16,262 nt of DNA, from assembly GCA_945281075.1 (NCBI GenBank), contig CALYQE010000035.1, positions 1-16,262 of the forward strand, given 5' to 3'. The notes under the pieces were generated by a model. It saw only the letters and a list, made by a program, of their open reading frames with translations. It made no database searches and was not told where the DNA came from. A program made the translations under genes and the position numbers. This DNA comes from an uncultured Lactobacillus sp. GTDB lineage: Bacteria > Bacillota > Bacilli > Lactobacillales > Lactobacillaceae. Shown piece by piece: positions 1 to 6,634 of this stretch (its first letter is position 1; each line of letters starts with the position of its first letter).

Positions 1-1
1 T

Positions 2-76
2 TTTGTTATCTCCGATTCAATGTACTTACATGACAAATTGAAAAAACGCAGAGAAGATTATAGAAAATTATATTAA
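2..76 (+). CDS. 3' end of an unidentified gene (partial)
   Basis: A reading frame is open from the left edge of the window and ends in TAA at 74-76, giving 24 C-terminal residues. The tail is rich in charged residues (a KLKKRRED stretch, then YRKLY at the end), which looks like a genuine protein terminus rather than chance. The other two forward frames stop earlier in the same stretch. No start, domain or motif is inside the window, so I cannot name the product. No clear terminator hairpin follows it on the + strand. Confidence 0.4.
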   Translation, partial: FVISDSMYLHDKLKKRREDYRKLY

Positions 77-440
77 TATATTTTAAAAATAAACTCACTA
101 AATTAATAGCTAATGGTTCTACTTTGTTATTAATATTCTTTCTACCTTTGTCAAAACTTTTAGTCTGCAATTGATCCGTTTTATGTCATATTTGTGTGTG
201 CCATATCTTTAAGATCATGAAATTGAGCTTCCTGATCACAAAATAATTAGGTTTTTAGCAAGCTAAAGAAGTTTTTACTAGACCGTCACTATTAAGTTGC
301 CGCTATAAGACATAACTATCATAATTCCCAGGAGCAAAACGTTGTTTAAAAAGCAGACTTCATTATTGTAAGCTTTGATCAGTTCGTAAAAGCGGCCGTG
401 AAGTTTTTACTCGATGACAGTTTAAATTTTTTTGTTGGAC
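77..440. other. Gene-free stretch, possibly decayed coding DNA
   Basis: No intact gene is supported in these roughly 360 bases. On the - strand between about 420 and 160, short stop-free runs in different frames are broken by stops every 15-40 codons. This is the look of an old, frameshifted remnant, but no family is recognisable. I see no promoter or RNA gene here. Confidence 0.4.
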
Positions 441-474
441 AAAAAGGCCCCAAAGGTTAGACAACTTTTGGGGC
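441..474 (-). terminator. Rho-independent terminator of the IclR/dehydrogenase/IIC operon
   Basis: Inverted repeat with arms GCCCCAAAGGTT (447-458) and AACTTTTGGGGC (463-474), a 4-base loop and one G-T wobble. On the - strand the stem is followed by a T run (the complement of AAAAA at 441-445). It lies about 20 bases beyond the stop of the IclR gene, so it ends that operon. Confidence 0.8.
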
Positions 475-494
475 ACTGTATAAATTCTATTGCT

Positions 495-1253
495 TCAAAG
501 CATTGACATATTAATTTTTTCCGCAGTAAGTTTTAAACTAGTTTTTATTTTTTTAAAACCATACACCTTCATTCTTGCTGTTGGTCCGGAAACACTAATT
601 GCAGCAACAATCCTCTTTTTTCTTAGAATTGGTAGAGCGATGCAGCTTAAACCATATTCAGATTCTTCGCGATCATATGAAAATTGTTGTTGTTTAATTT
701 GATTGAGTTCCTTTTTTAATGACCTTATTTCAGTAATAGTGTTGACCGTCATTTTTTTTAAGTCAACATTTTTCAAATAAGCAGAGAGTTTATCTGGTGA
801 AAAAGTTGATAAAAAGAGTTTACCAATACTACTACAATAAAGTGGTGCAACTGGAATTAATTTGACTTGCAAAGAAAAATATTTACCTGTAATACTTTTT
901 AAATAAACAACTTCTGAATTATATAAAATCCCCAAATTAATCGTTTCACCAGTTTTTTTAGCAAATTTTTTCATAAAAGGTAAAGCTATTTGGACCAAAT
1001 CATTTTTATTTTTAGCTTGAGCTACAAAGTTATAAAAAAAAGAGCCTAAATTATATTCCTGGTCATCATTCTTATTTACTATCTTTAATTGTTCTAAAGA
1101 ATCCAACAAACGAAAAACTGTTGTTTTTGGTAAATGTGCTTTACGTGACAACTCACTAACACCAATCTTAGCATTTGCATTAGCAATAACATCAATAATA
1201 TTAAATGTATTGGCAATTGTTTTATTTATCTTGTTTTCAGTCAACTTTTCCAC
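495..1253 (-). CDS. IclR-family transcriptional regulator
   Basis: A 252-residue DNA-binding regulator of the IclR family and of typical family length. Residues about 12-70 form the winged helix-turn-helix: a FNIIDVIANA helix, then GVSELSRKAHLPKTTVFRLL as the recognition part, then a YNLG wing. The rest matches the effector-binding domain (ETINLGILYNSEVVYL, CSSIGKLFLS, and a late GLSCIALPI). It is the last gene of an operon with a dehydrogenase and a permease; only five bases separate its start from the dehydrogenase stop, so it is probably translationally coupled and autoregulated. The start used is GTG at 1251-1253. Its Shine-Dalgarno is poor (AAAGAG abuts it), and a TTG three codons later is better spaced from that motif. 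The ligand is unknown; a hydroxyacid or sugar acid is inferred from context. A palindrome upstream of the operon (3359-3375) is its likely operator. Confidence 0.9.
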   Translation of the reverse strand: MEKLTENKINKTIANTFNIIDVIANANAKIGVSELSRKAHLPKTTVFRLLDSLEQLKIVNKNDDQEYNLGSFFYNFVAQAKNKNDLVQIALPFMKKFAKKTGETINLGILYNSEVVYLKSITGKYFSLQVKLIPVAPLYCSSIGKLFLSTFSPDKLSAYLKNVDLKKMTVNTITEIRSLKKELNQIKQQQFSYDREESEYGLSCIALPILRKKRIVAAISVSGPTARMKVYGFKKIKTSLKLTAEKINMSML

Positions 1254-1258
1254 TCTTT

Positions 1259-2248
1259 TTATAAGTTAACGACACTTCTCACTTTACCGCCAGAAATGAT
1301 GGTTTTTGCATCATTCAAAGCAATTTCCATACTATTTTTAATGGCTAATTTAGTAAAGAAAGCAATGTGTGGTGTAATCAAAACTTGAGGCATTGCTTTC
1401 AGTTCTTCATAATCTTGTGGCAACGTATTTGGTAAATTTTTCTTACCATAAAAATCTGTTTCATCAGCTAAAGTATCCAATGCGGCACCAGAGATTTGCC
1501 CTGATTTTAAGCCAGCAATTAAAGCTTGAGTATCAACTAGGCCACCACGAGCTACATTAATTAAAATAGGCTTTTTCTTCATTTTACTAATCGTATCTTT
1601 ATTTATAGTGTTCTCGGTACTTGGTAACAATGGAGTATGTAAAGAAATGATGTCAGCTTCAGCAAGTATAGTATCCAAATCAGTGTAGGTAGTATAAGGT
1701 TCAAGTGATGCATCATAAAAAGGATCATAAGTTAATACTTTTGCTCCTAAGGCACTATAAATCTGAGCGCTAGCACCACCAATATGGCCAGCACCAATTA
1801 AGCCCACAGTACAATTAAATATCTCAGTACTAATGGTTTTTTCATCATACGTAAAATCTCCGTGCTCCATTCTATTTTGATAAACACCAATTTTGCGTAA
1901 TAAATACATCGCTCCTGTTACACCTAACTCGGCAATAGCACGTGGCGAATAAGCTGCAACATTTGTGATCATAATACCATTTTCTTTAGCAGCATCCAAA
2001 TCTTGATTATCAACGCCAACTTGGCGAACAGCTAACTGCTTTATGCCATACTGCTTGAACTTTTTATAAACGCTTGCTTCTACCGGTGTAGTACCTTCTG
2101 AAGAAACGCCATCAAAGCCTTTAGCCAACCCGGCATTATTAGCACATAATTCGTCACGAACAAGTTTTACCTCAACTTTATTTCGATTTGCCCAATTTTG
2201 AATATAAGGCTCTTCCATTTCTATTGCACCATAACAAATAATTTTCAT
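1259..2248 (-). CDS. D-2-hydroxyacid dehydrogenase (D-lactate dehydrogenase family)
   Basis: A 329-residue NAD-dependent dehydrogenase that interconverts a 2-keto acid and a D-2-hydroxy acid in the cytoplasm. Visible hallmarks are the Rossmann motif GAGHIG (152-157) with an acidic residue (Asp175) at the end of the second strand, favouring NAD over NADP. The catalytic triad is Arg234 (NVARGG), Glu263 (ADETDF) and His294 (TPHIAF). The length equals the lactobacillus D-LdhA / D-hydroxyisocaproate dehydrogenase group, and these are hard to tell apart by eye, so the substrate could be pyruvate or a bulkier branched 2-keto acid. The ATG start has AGGAGAG a few bases upstream. It sits between a PTS IIC-like permease (upstream) and an IclR regulator (downstream) in one operon. 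That placement suggests a specialised catabolic or redox role rather than the main fermentative lactate dehydrogenase; this last point is inference. Confidence 0.9.
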   Translation of the reverse strand: MKIICYGAIEMEEPYIQNWANRNKVEVKLVRDELCANNAGLAKGFDGVSSEGTTPVEASVYKKFKQYGIKQLAVRQVGVDNQDLDAAKENGIMITNVAAYSPRAIAELGVTGAMYLLRKIGVYQNRMEHGDFTYDEKTISTEIFNCTVGLIGAGHIGGASAQIYSALGAKVLTYDPFYDASLEPYTTYTDLDTILAEADIISLHTPLLPSTENTINKDTISKMKKKPILINVARGGLVDTQALIAGLKSGQISGAALDTLADETDFYGKKNLPNTLPQDYEELKAMPQVLITPHIAFFTKLAIKNSMEIALNDAKTIISGGKVRSVVNL

Positions 2249-2285
2249 ACTAAGCTCTCCTATTCCTATTTATTATTTATAATGT

Positions 2286-3341
2286 TTATTTTTGATCTAA
2301 GTCAATATACCAATCATCTTCGTTATAGATTTTAGGGAATCTTTGTAAAAGTTTATGAACTATATAAGAAACAAGTAGGGGCAAAATAAAATAAATTACT
2401 GCCAAAACAACTAATTTCATTATGGTTGAGCCAGTCATATATGTATATGAATTAATTGGGCCCACTGGTTGTCCAAAACCTGCACAAGCTGCATTGTTTT
2501 TAATTCCTATAAATGAATCAACGAATCCAGTAATTGCTCCTACTATAGCTATAGGCAGCAACATACGGGGATTACGGACAAAATTAGCAAGCATCATTTT
2601 TACTGAGCCCCAAAACATTGCAAATGATACACCTTTACCATTAACTTTATATGTCGCTACTGCAACCATCATGAAGCATGCTGTTACTCCCACTGAAGCT
2701 GCACCACCAGCTATGCCATTAATGCCAATTGCATAAGCAAGACCAACCGTTGACAGTGGCGTTGCAATAATTACAGCGAAAGCCATTGCTATCAAGGTGG
2801 ACATCAACATCGGTTGCAATTTAGTAATTGAATTCAATAAATCGCCGATTCCTGTTGATATCATATGTACATATCTATACGACCACATGCCCAGTGCGCC
2901 AACTAAAGTACCACAAATAATTGGATCCCAAATAATGGAAAAGCTTCCAACATATTTTCTTATTAGAAAAATTACAATAATAGCGAGTGTAATCACTAAA
3001 ATTATGTTAATTAAGTCCCCCATACCAACAAGGGTCCAAGTGCCATTTGAAAAATCCACTGCGCCACTTCCTATTAAAGCAGCCATTGCCACACTAGACT
3101 TTTCAATCATGTTAAAGCCAAACTGATTAGCAGCTAATAAGCCAGCAGCTACTGGAACAATGTACATTCCCATATTTGCCGCCGTATTAATTGTTGCCCA
3201 AAACGTATTTGTTTTAGATAAACCACTAATAAAAGGAACAATTATTGCTCCTGGTGTCACAGCTACAACAATTGCCATAGCAATTGCTGACATGATTCTA
3301 TTTAAAAAATCACCTAAATGGTATTTTTTTAATTCTTTCAA
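2286..3341 (-). CDS. Stand-alone PTS IIC-like membrane permease
   Basis: A 351-residue polytopic membrane protein with about 8-10 hydrophobic segments. It resembles the small PTS_EIIC_2 family: an N-terminal KYHLGDFLNRIMSAIAMAIV, glycine-rich IAGGAASVGVTA in the middle, a conserved GFGQPVGPINSY-like loop near residue 290, and an IVHKLL end. No IIA or IIB phosphotransfer domain is fused to it or encoded beside it, and no phosphorylatable active-site motif is seen. Family members are annotated as sugar permeases, but true substrates are mostly unproven. The gene starts with TTG (3339-3341), supported by AGGAGG (3349-3354) seven bases upstream; there is no nearby in-frame ATG at that site. It is the first gene of the operon and is followed after about 37 bases by the dehydrogenase. 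Transport of the dehydrogenase's substrate or product is a reasonable inference, not shown. Confidence 0.8.
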   Translation of the reverse strand: MKELKKYHLGDFLNRIMSAIAMAIVVAVTPGAIIVPFISGLSKTNTFWATINTAANMGMYIVPVAAGLLAANQFGFNMIEKSSVAMAALIGSGAVDFSNGTWTLVGMGDLINIILVITLAIIVIFLIRKYVGSFSIIWDPIICGTLVGALGMWSYRYVHMISTGIGDLLNSITKLQPMLMSTLIAMAFAVIIATPLSTVGLAYAIGINGIAGGAASVGVTACFMMVAVATYKVNGKGVSFAMFWGSVKMMLANFVRNPRMLLPIAIVGAITGFVDSFIGIKNNAACAGFGQPVGPINSYTYMTGSTIMKLVVLAVIYFILPLLVSYIVHKLLQRFPKIYNEDDWYIDLDQK

Positions 3342-3348
3342 ATAAATC

Positions 3349-3354
3349 CCTCCT
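3349..3354 (-). promoter_or_regulatory. Ribosome binding site supporting the TTG start of the IIC permease
   Basis: AGGAGG on the - strand, seven bases before the TTG codon at 3339-3341. It is the main reason to accept a TTG start for this membrane protein. Confidence 0.75.
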
Positions 3355-3358
3355 AATT

Positions 3359-3375
3359 TTGGAACGTTGTTCCAA
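3359..3375 (-). promoter_or_regulatory. Perfect palindromic operator, candidate IclR-regulator site
   Basis: TTGGAAC at 3359-3365 and GTTCCAA at 3369-3375 are exact inverted repeats with a 3-base centre. The site starts five bases after the predicted -10, on the expected transcription start, where a bound protein would block initiation. IclR-family sites commonly contain GGAA/TTCC-type arms, and an IclR gene is in the operon it controls. Assignment to that regulator is inference. Confidence 0.65.
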
Positions 3376-3380
3376 TTAAT

Positions 3381-3409
3381 AATATAATATTTTCACAAAC
3401 TTTTTGCAA
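3381..3409 (-). promoter_or_regulatory. Promoter of the IIC/dehydrogenase/IclR operon
   Basis: Reading the - strand: -35 TTGCAA (3404-3409), a 17-base spacer and -10 TATATT (3381-3386). These are near-consensus sigma-A elements at ideal spacing, followed at once by the palindrome at 3359-3375 and then the ribosome binding site. Confidence 0.7.
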
Positions 3410-3628
3410 TAAAAATATTAAACTAAATTTTTTCTTAACTTGTCCCAAAATTCAGATTGTATTCTCCATTGTTATTTACAGCTTTTATCTTTTTCAACTC
3501 TAATGATTTTAAAAATTATAGTTAAATTATTCACTTAAAGAATTATATTAACTAAAATTAATCTTAAATGATGAACAGTAGAAGCTTCTTTAGTATCCAA
3601 AGCTTGGAAATAGTCTGGGCAAAACTAA
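3410..3628. other. Gene-free AT-rich spacer
   Basis: Between the operon promoter and the hairpin at 3629-3666 I see no supported gene. A 34-codon + strand frame beginning near 3568 has no ribosome binding site and runs through the hairpin, so it is not called. Confidence 0.5.
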
Positions 3629-3666
3629 GAGGACCATCCCCTTCTGAATATTCGGGGATAGTCCTC
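3629..3666 (-). terminator. Strong hairpin, likely terminator of the sor operon
   Basis: Arms GAGGACCATCCCC (3629-3641) and GGGGATAGTCCTC (3654-3666) pair with one C-A mismatch around a 12-base loop. On the - strand it is followed by TTAGTTTTG, a modest T run, and it lies about 200 bases beyond the last sor reading frame. Further flanking bases (AACT/AGTT) can extend the stem. It is the only clear terminator-like structure after the sor genes. Confidence 0.6.
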
Positions 3667-3872
3667 AGTTAATAATTATTAAAAACTTTAAAGTTCAAGG
3701 TTTACAACAAAATTATCAGATTTATTATATATAAGCTTCTGAGCGCGAATTAACGTTATAACCAAATCGCTATGGTGATTTTAAAAATTAAGTTGTTTAC
3801 TTTTATTTTTATACACCATCACTTTCAATCAAAAATAAATAAACTAATGTATTAATCTAATACTATATAATT
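3667..3872. other. Spacer downstream of the sor operon
   Basis: An AT-rich stretch with no supported gene. A short AAATC/GATTT inverted repeat near 3763-3780 lacks a T run and is not called as a terminator. Confidence 0.4.
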
Positions 3873-4034
3873 TTAAAAATGGTTGATTATTCCAAACAGC
3901 TGCAAAAGACCAATACAGAAAATTACAAAACCCCAAAAAATATATAGCTTGTCGTATAGCCCTGTCCGTTTTTTATTGAGAAAGCCTGTTGTCATTAGCA
4001 AAAAGCCAACACCTAATGTAATTAAGTCGTCCAT
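3873..4034 (-). CDS. Small membrane protein (53 residues) at the end of the sor operon
   Basis: A short frame from ATG at 4032-4034 to TAA at 3873-3875 encodes 53 residues. The sequence is strongly patterned: a first hydrophobic segment (about residues 4-19, LITLGVGFLLMTTGFL), a charged loop (NKKRTGLYDK, 20-29) and a second hydrophobic segment (about 30-50, rich in I, F, W, G, L). That is the profile of a two-helix inner-membrane protein with the basic loop probably cytoplasmic. It begins 17 bases after the EIID stop, on the same strand. Its ribosome binding site is weak (AGAG about 14 bases upstream), so coupling to EIID translation is likely. I do not recognise a family. It occupies the place where L. 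casei has sorG. It may modulate or stabilise the EIIC/EIID complex; that is inference. Confidence 0.6.
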   Translation of the reverse strand: MDDLITLGVGFLLMTTGFLNKKRTGLYDKLYIFWGFVIFCIGLLQLFGIINHF

Positions 4035-4051
4035 ATTTTAACTGGCATTCT

Positions 4052-4894
4052 CTACTTCAAAATACCAAATGCATATCCAAGAATACCAACCCCAAATAAA
4101 ATGAAGATCAGTAAAATGGGACTTACTCTCTTTTTTAGCAAATACATCATTAATAGCGTCAATCCGAGTGACAGTAAGCCAGGACAAAGCTGATCCAAAA
4201 TATTTTGAATGGTTGTAATGGTCGTTTTCCCGTTAAAAGTAGTCTTAGAAACAACAAGTGGAACTTTAATAGTAGTCCATTTATTTACTAGAACTCCCAT
4301 GATAAACAAGCCTAAGACTGTCGCACCCTCGGTTAGTTTTTTTAAGAAATTTCCGGAAAGTTCCTGTACTAAAGACATGCCTTCACTAAGTCCTAATTTT
4401 AGTCCATACCATTTTATCCCTAAACGAATAATATTAAAAACTAAAAAAAAGATTAGTGGTCCAAGCCAAGATCCCTGTAATGCCAGTGTGGCACCAAGTG
4501 CAGCTAAAATTGGTCTTAGAGTACCCCACATTACAGGATCGCCAACTCCACAAAGCGGTCCCATCAAACCAACTTTTAAACTATTAATTGTGCTTACATC
4601 AATATCTTCACCCTGTGACTTAGCCTGCTCTAATGCACTAGTCAAACCGATAACGGGACCACAAAAAGCAGGGGTAACATTAAAGAAAGTATTGTGTCGC
4701 TTTAAAGCTGCAATTTGATCCTCCTTTTTTTTATATACTCGTTTAATCGTGGGGATCATGTCAACACAGAATGCTAAAGCATGAATTCGTTCATAATTAA
4801 ATGAGGCTTGCTGAAAATTTGAAAAGATAAAAGTTTGAAATATATCCTTTTTTGTTAATTGATTCTTTATTTTTTTATTTTCTTCCATGGTCAT
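4052..4894 (-). CDS. sorD: PTS EIID, mannose/sorbose family
   Basis: The 280-residue EIID subunit, which with EIIC forms the membrane channel of a mannose-superfamily phosphotransferase system. Family landmarks are present: FNYERIHALAFCVDMIP (about residues 33-49), AALKRHNTFFN, the GPVIGLTSALEQA segment, and GLMGPLCGVGDPVMWGTLRPI in the middle, followed by hydrophobic helices and a C-terminal transmembrane segment ending GYAFGILK. The upstream-most ATG is only two bases from GGAG, whereas the ATG two codons later (4886-4888) has seven-base spacing and is the more likely start. The EIIC stop is eight bases upstream. sorD follows L. casei naming as I recall it; in Klebsiella this subunit is SorM. 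Sorbose specificity comes from the neighbours, not from this sequence alone. Confidence 0.9.
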   Translation of the reverse strand: MTMEENKKIKNQLTKKDIFQTFIFSNFQQASFNYERIHALAFCVDMIPTIKRVYKKKEDQIAALKRHNTFFNVTPAFCGPVIGLTSALEQAKSQGEDIDVSTINSLKVGLMGPLCGVGDPVMWGTLRPILAALGATLALQGSWLGPLIFFLVFNIIRLGIKWYGLKLGLSEGMSLVQELSGNFLKKLTEGATVLGLFIMGVLVNKWTTIKVPLVVSKTTFNGKTTITTIQNILDQLCPGLLSLGLTLLMMYLLKKRVSPILLIFILFGVGILGYAFGILK

Positions 4895-4902
4895 GCTCCA
4901 TA

Positions 4903-5709
4903 TTAATCATCTAATTCATCTTCCGACAAATCCGCTTCAGAAGTAGTGGCTACAGAAGATGATTGAATCTTATCCTTAGAAAATTGTGGATCCAATTGTA
5001 CATAAATTAAAGCTAGGATCAAGCCTACAGCGCCAAAAGCAAGCAAACTAAGTTTTAAATATCCGCTTAAAACAAATCCTAAATAAAAAAAGGGCATTAA
5101 ATATTTTACATACATCATATTTAAGATCATTGCATAACCAACAGTTACTATGAAACCACCAGCAACTGCTAATCCACCTGTTACCACCTCAGGCAAGGAA
5201 TTAAGCGCATTTTGCACCATAACAGGACTGACAAACACCGCTACTAACGTAGTGGGGATCGAGACTCTAAATGCTTGAACGATTAAGGCTGAAAAATGTA
5301 GCCATTCAATTGCTCCAAAATTAGCCTTTTCTACTTCCTTATCTGAAGCATGCTGAAAAACAACTGTAAAAGTGCGCGCAAGTACCGTCAATACTTGTCC
5401 AGCTGCAGCAACAGGCAAAGCAATTGCAATTCCTTTAGTTATGCTTTGATGCCCCACAATTACCAATATAGTAGAAATCGTGCTGGCTAAAGCAGAGTCA
5501 GGTGATTGTGCTGCACCAACATTCATCCATCCCAGTGCAATTAGTTCTAGTGTGCCTCCTAAAACAACTCCCTTTATTGGGTCACCTAAGATTAGCCCCA
5601 TTACTGAGCAAGCAATCAACGGTCGATGAGTTTGCCATTCATCCAAAACGCTTCCGCAACCAACAATTGATGACCATAAAAAAACTAATATAATTTGGAA
5701 AGTTGACAT
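4903..5709 (-). CDS. sorC: PTS EIIC, mannose/sorbose family
   Basis: The 268-residue EIIC subunit, the sugar-binding membrane part of the mannose-type PTS. It shows the conserved N-terminal half: WSSIVGCGSVLDEWQTHRPL, then GLILGDPIKGVVLGGTLELIALGWMNVGAAQSPD, with several further hydrophobic segments. The C-terminus carries a Ser/Thr-rich, strongly acidic tail (ending SEDELDD) that lies outside the membrane part. The ATG start has TAGGAGGA a few bases upstream, one of the best ribosome binding sites in the operon. It lies between EIIB and EIID in the order A-B-C-D. Naming follows L. casei; in Klebsiella, sorC is the regulator and EIIC is SorA, so symbols should not be compared across systems without care. 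Confidence 0.9.
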   Translation of the reverse strand: MSTFQIILVFLWSSIVGCGSVLDEWQTHRPLIACSVMGLILGDPIKGVVLGGTLELIALGWMNVGAAQSPDSALASTISTILVIVGHQSITKGIAIALPVAAAGQVLTVLARTFTVVFQHASDKEVEKANFGAIEWLHFSALIVQAFRVSIPTTLVAVFVSPVMVQNALNSLPEVVTGGLAVAGGFIVTVGYAMILNMMYVKYLMPFFYLGFVLSGYLKLSLLAFGAVGLILALIYVQLDPQFSKDKIQSSSVATTSEADLSEDELDD

Positions 5710-5739
5710 AATTTCCTCCTATAACTTTTTTTAAGTCTT

Positions 5740-6219
5740 TTACCTAATTAGCTTGAGAATATCTTTTTTGGGATCATCGGCCAAGACTCGTAAGTCTAAG
5801 CTAACTCCTAACTTATCTAGCTCAATAAAGGCTTGAACATCCTCAGGTGTTACAGATACTGCCTTAGTAATCTGTCTTTTCCCCTCTGCGTACGACATTC
5901 CCCCAATATTAATTGATTTTAGAGGGATTCCGCCTTTAACCAGTTCCAATACCTCGGTTGGATTAGTGAATAAATAAAAAACCGTGTCATTTTCGTATTT
6001 AGGATTATTAAAAACGGCTATTGCCTTAGCAACATCTACTACATTAACTTTCATTCCTGCTGGGGCAGCTTGCTTAACCAACACTTTACGAATATTATCA
6101 TTAAATACTTCCTTACTTACAACGATAATTCTCTTTGCATTGGCTAATTTTGACCATACCGTTGCTACCTGACCATGAATCAATCGGTCATCAATTCTTG
6201 CAAATTTGATAATCATCAA
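5740..6219 (-). CDS. sorB: PTS EIIB, mannose/sorbose family
   Basis: The cytoplasmic phosphocarrier that takes phosphate from EIIA and gives it to the incoming sugar. The active-site motif ARIDDRLIHGQVATVW is present, with the phospho-accepting histidine at residue 14 or 15. The rest matches the family: RIIVVSKEVFND, KQAAPAGM, FTNPTEVLELVKGG and NIGGMSYAEGK. The length (158-159) is that of a free EIIB; in E. coli ManX the same domain is fused to EIIA. The longest frame begins at TTG (6217-6219), but the next codon is ATG (6214-6216), and it shares one base with the EIIA stop (TGATG). Stop-start coupling makes that ATG the likely true start. The spacing to EIIC is 30 bases. Confidence 0.92.
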   Translation of the reverse strand: MMIIKFARIDDRLIHGQVATVWSKLANAKRIIVVSKEVFNDNIRKVLVKQAAPAGMKVNVVDVAKAIAVFNNPKYENDTVFYLFTNPTEVLELVKGGIPLKSINIGGMSYAEGKRQITKAVSVTPEDVQAFIELDKLGVSLDLRVLADDPKKDILKLIR

Positions 6220-6632
6220 AAATCATCTTCCTTCTCAACTTTTTTCATTTCACAACTGAGCGCCTTAGTATAACTTGCAGAATCTGTCAGAATTTCTTGG
6301 ACAAGTTCCGCAATGGACATGCTAGTCATTTTGGTAGCAATTTCTAGCAAAATTGGTAACGACATACCGGCAATCACATCTTTAGCTTTTCCTTTGAGAG
6401 CAAGATCAGCGGCTGCATTATATGGTGTTCCTGAAAAAAGATCTGTAACAATTAAAATTTGATTGTTAGAGAATTTGCTACTAACCTGTAATATTTTATT
6501 TTTGACATCTTCAATACCTTCACCAGGTTCAAATGTTAAGGCGATAAAGTTGTCTGCTTTTCCAAAAATCATTTGGATTGCCTCTTTAAAAGCTACACTG
6601 GTTTTTCCATGTCCTATCAAAATAATTTTCAT
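6216..6632 (-). CDS. sorA: PTS EIIA, mannose/sorbose family
   Basis: A 138-residue cytoplasmic EIIA that accepts phosphate from HPr and passes it to EIIB. The N-terminal strand-loop MKIILIGHGK holds the phospho-histidine His8. Other landmarks are FEPGEGIEDVKNKI, the TDLFSGTPYNAA loop that shapes the active site, and GMSLPILLE. It starts two bases after the SorF stop with AGAGG upstream, and its stop overlaps the EIIB start, so sorF-A-B are tightly coupled. In Klebsiella the matching subunit is SorF and EIIC is SorA; the symbol here follows L. casei. Confidence 0.9.
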   Translation of the reverse strand: MKIILIGHGKTSVAFKEAIQMIFGKADNFIALTFEPGEGIEDVKNKILQVSSKFSNNQILIVTDLFSGTPYNAAADLALKGKAKDVIAGMSLPILLEIATKMTSMSIAELVQEILTDSASYTKALSCEMKKVEKEDDF

Positions 6633-6634
6633 TT

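Noticed and set aside
490..702. A 70-codon + strand frame opposite the IclR gene, and similar antisense frames opposite the PTS, mtlD and mtlA genes.
   Set aside because: They lie fully inside well-supported genes on the other strand and show no family features or ribosome binding sites.
3390..3403. CACAAA half-site in the orphan-permease promoter resembling the SorR motif.
   Set aside because: Only one half matches; the other arm is absent.
3568..3672. A 34-codon + strand frame starting with two ATGs.
   Set aside because: No ribosome binding site, it runs through the hairpin at 3629-3666, and its composition is unremarkable.
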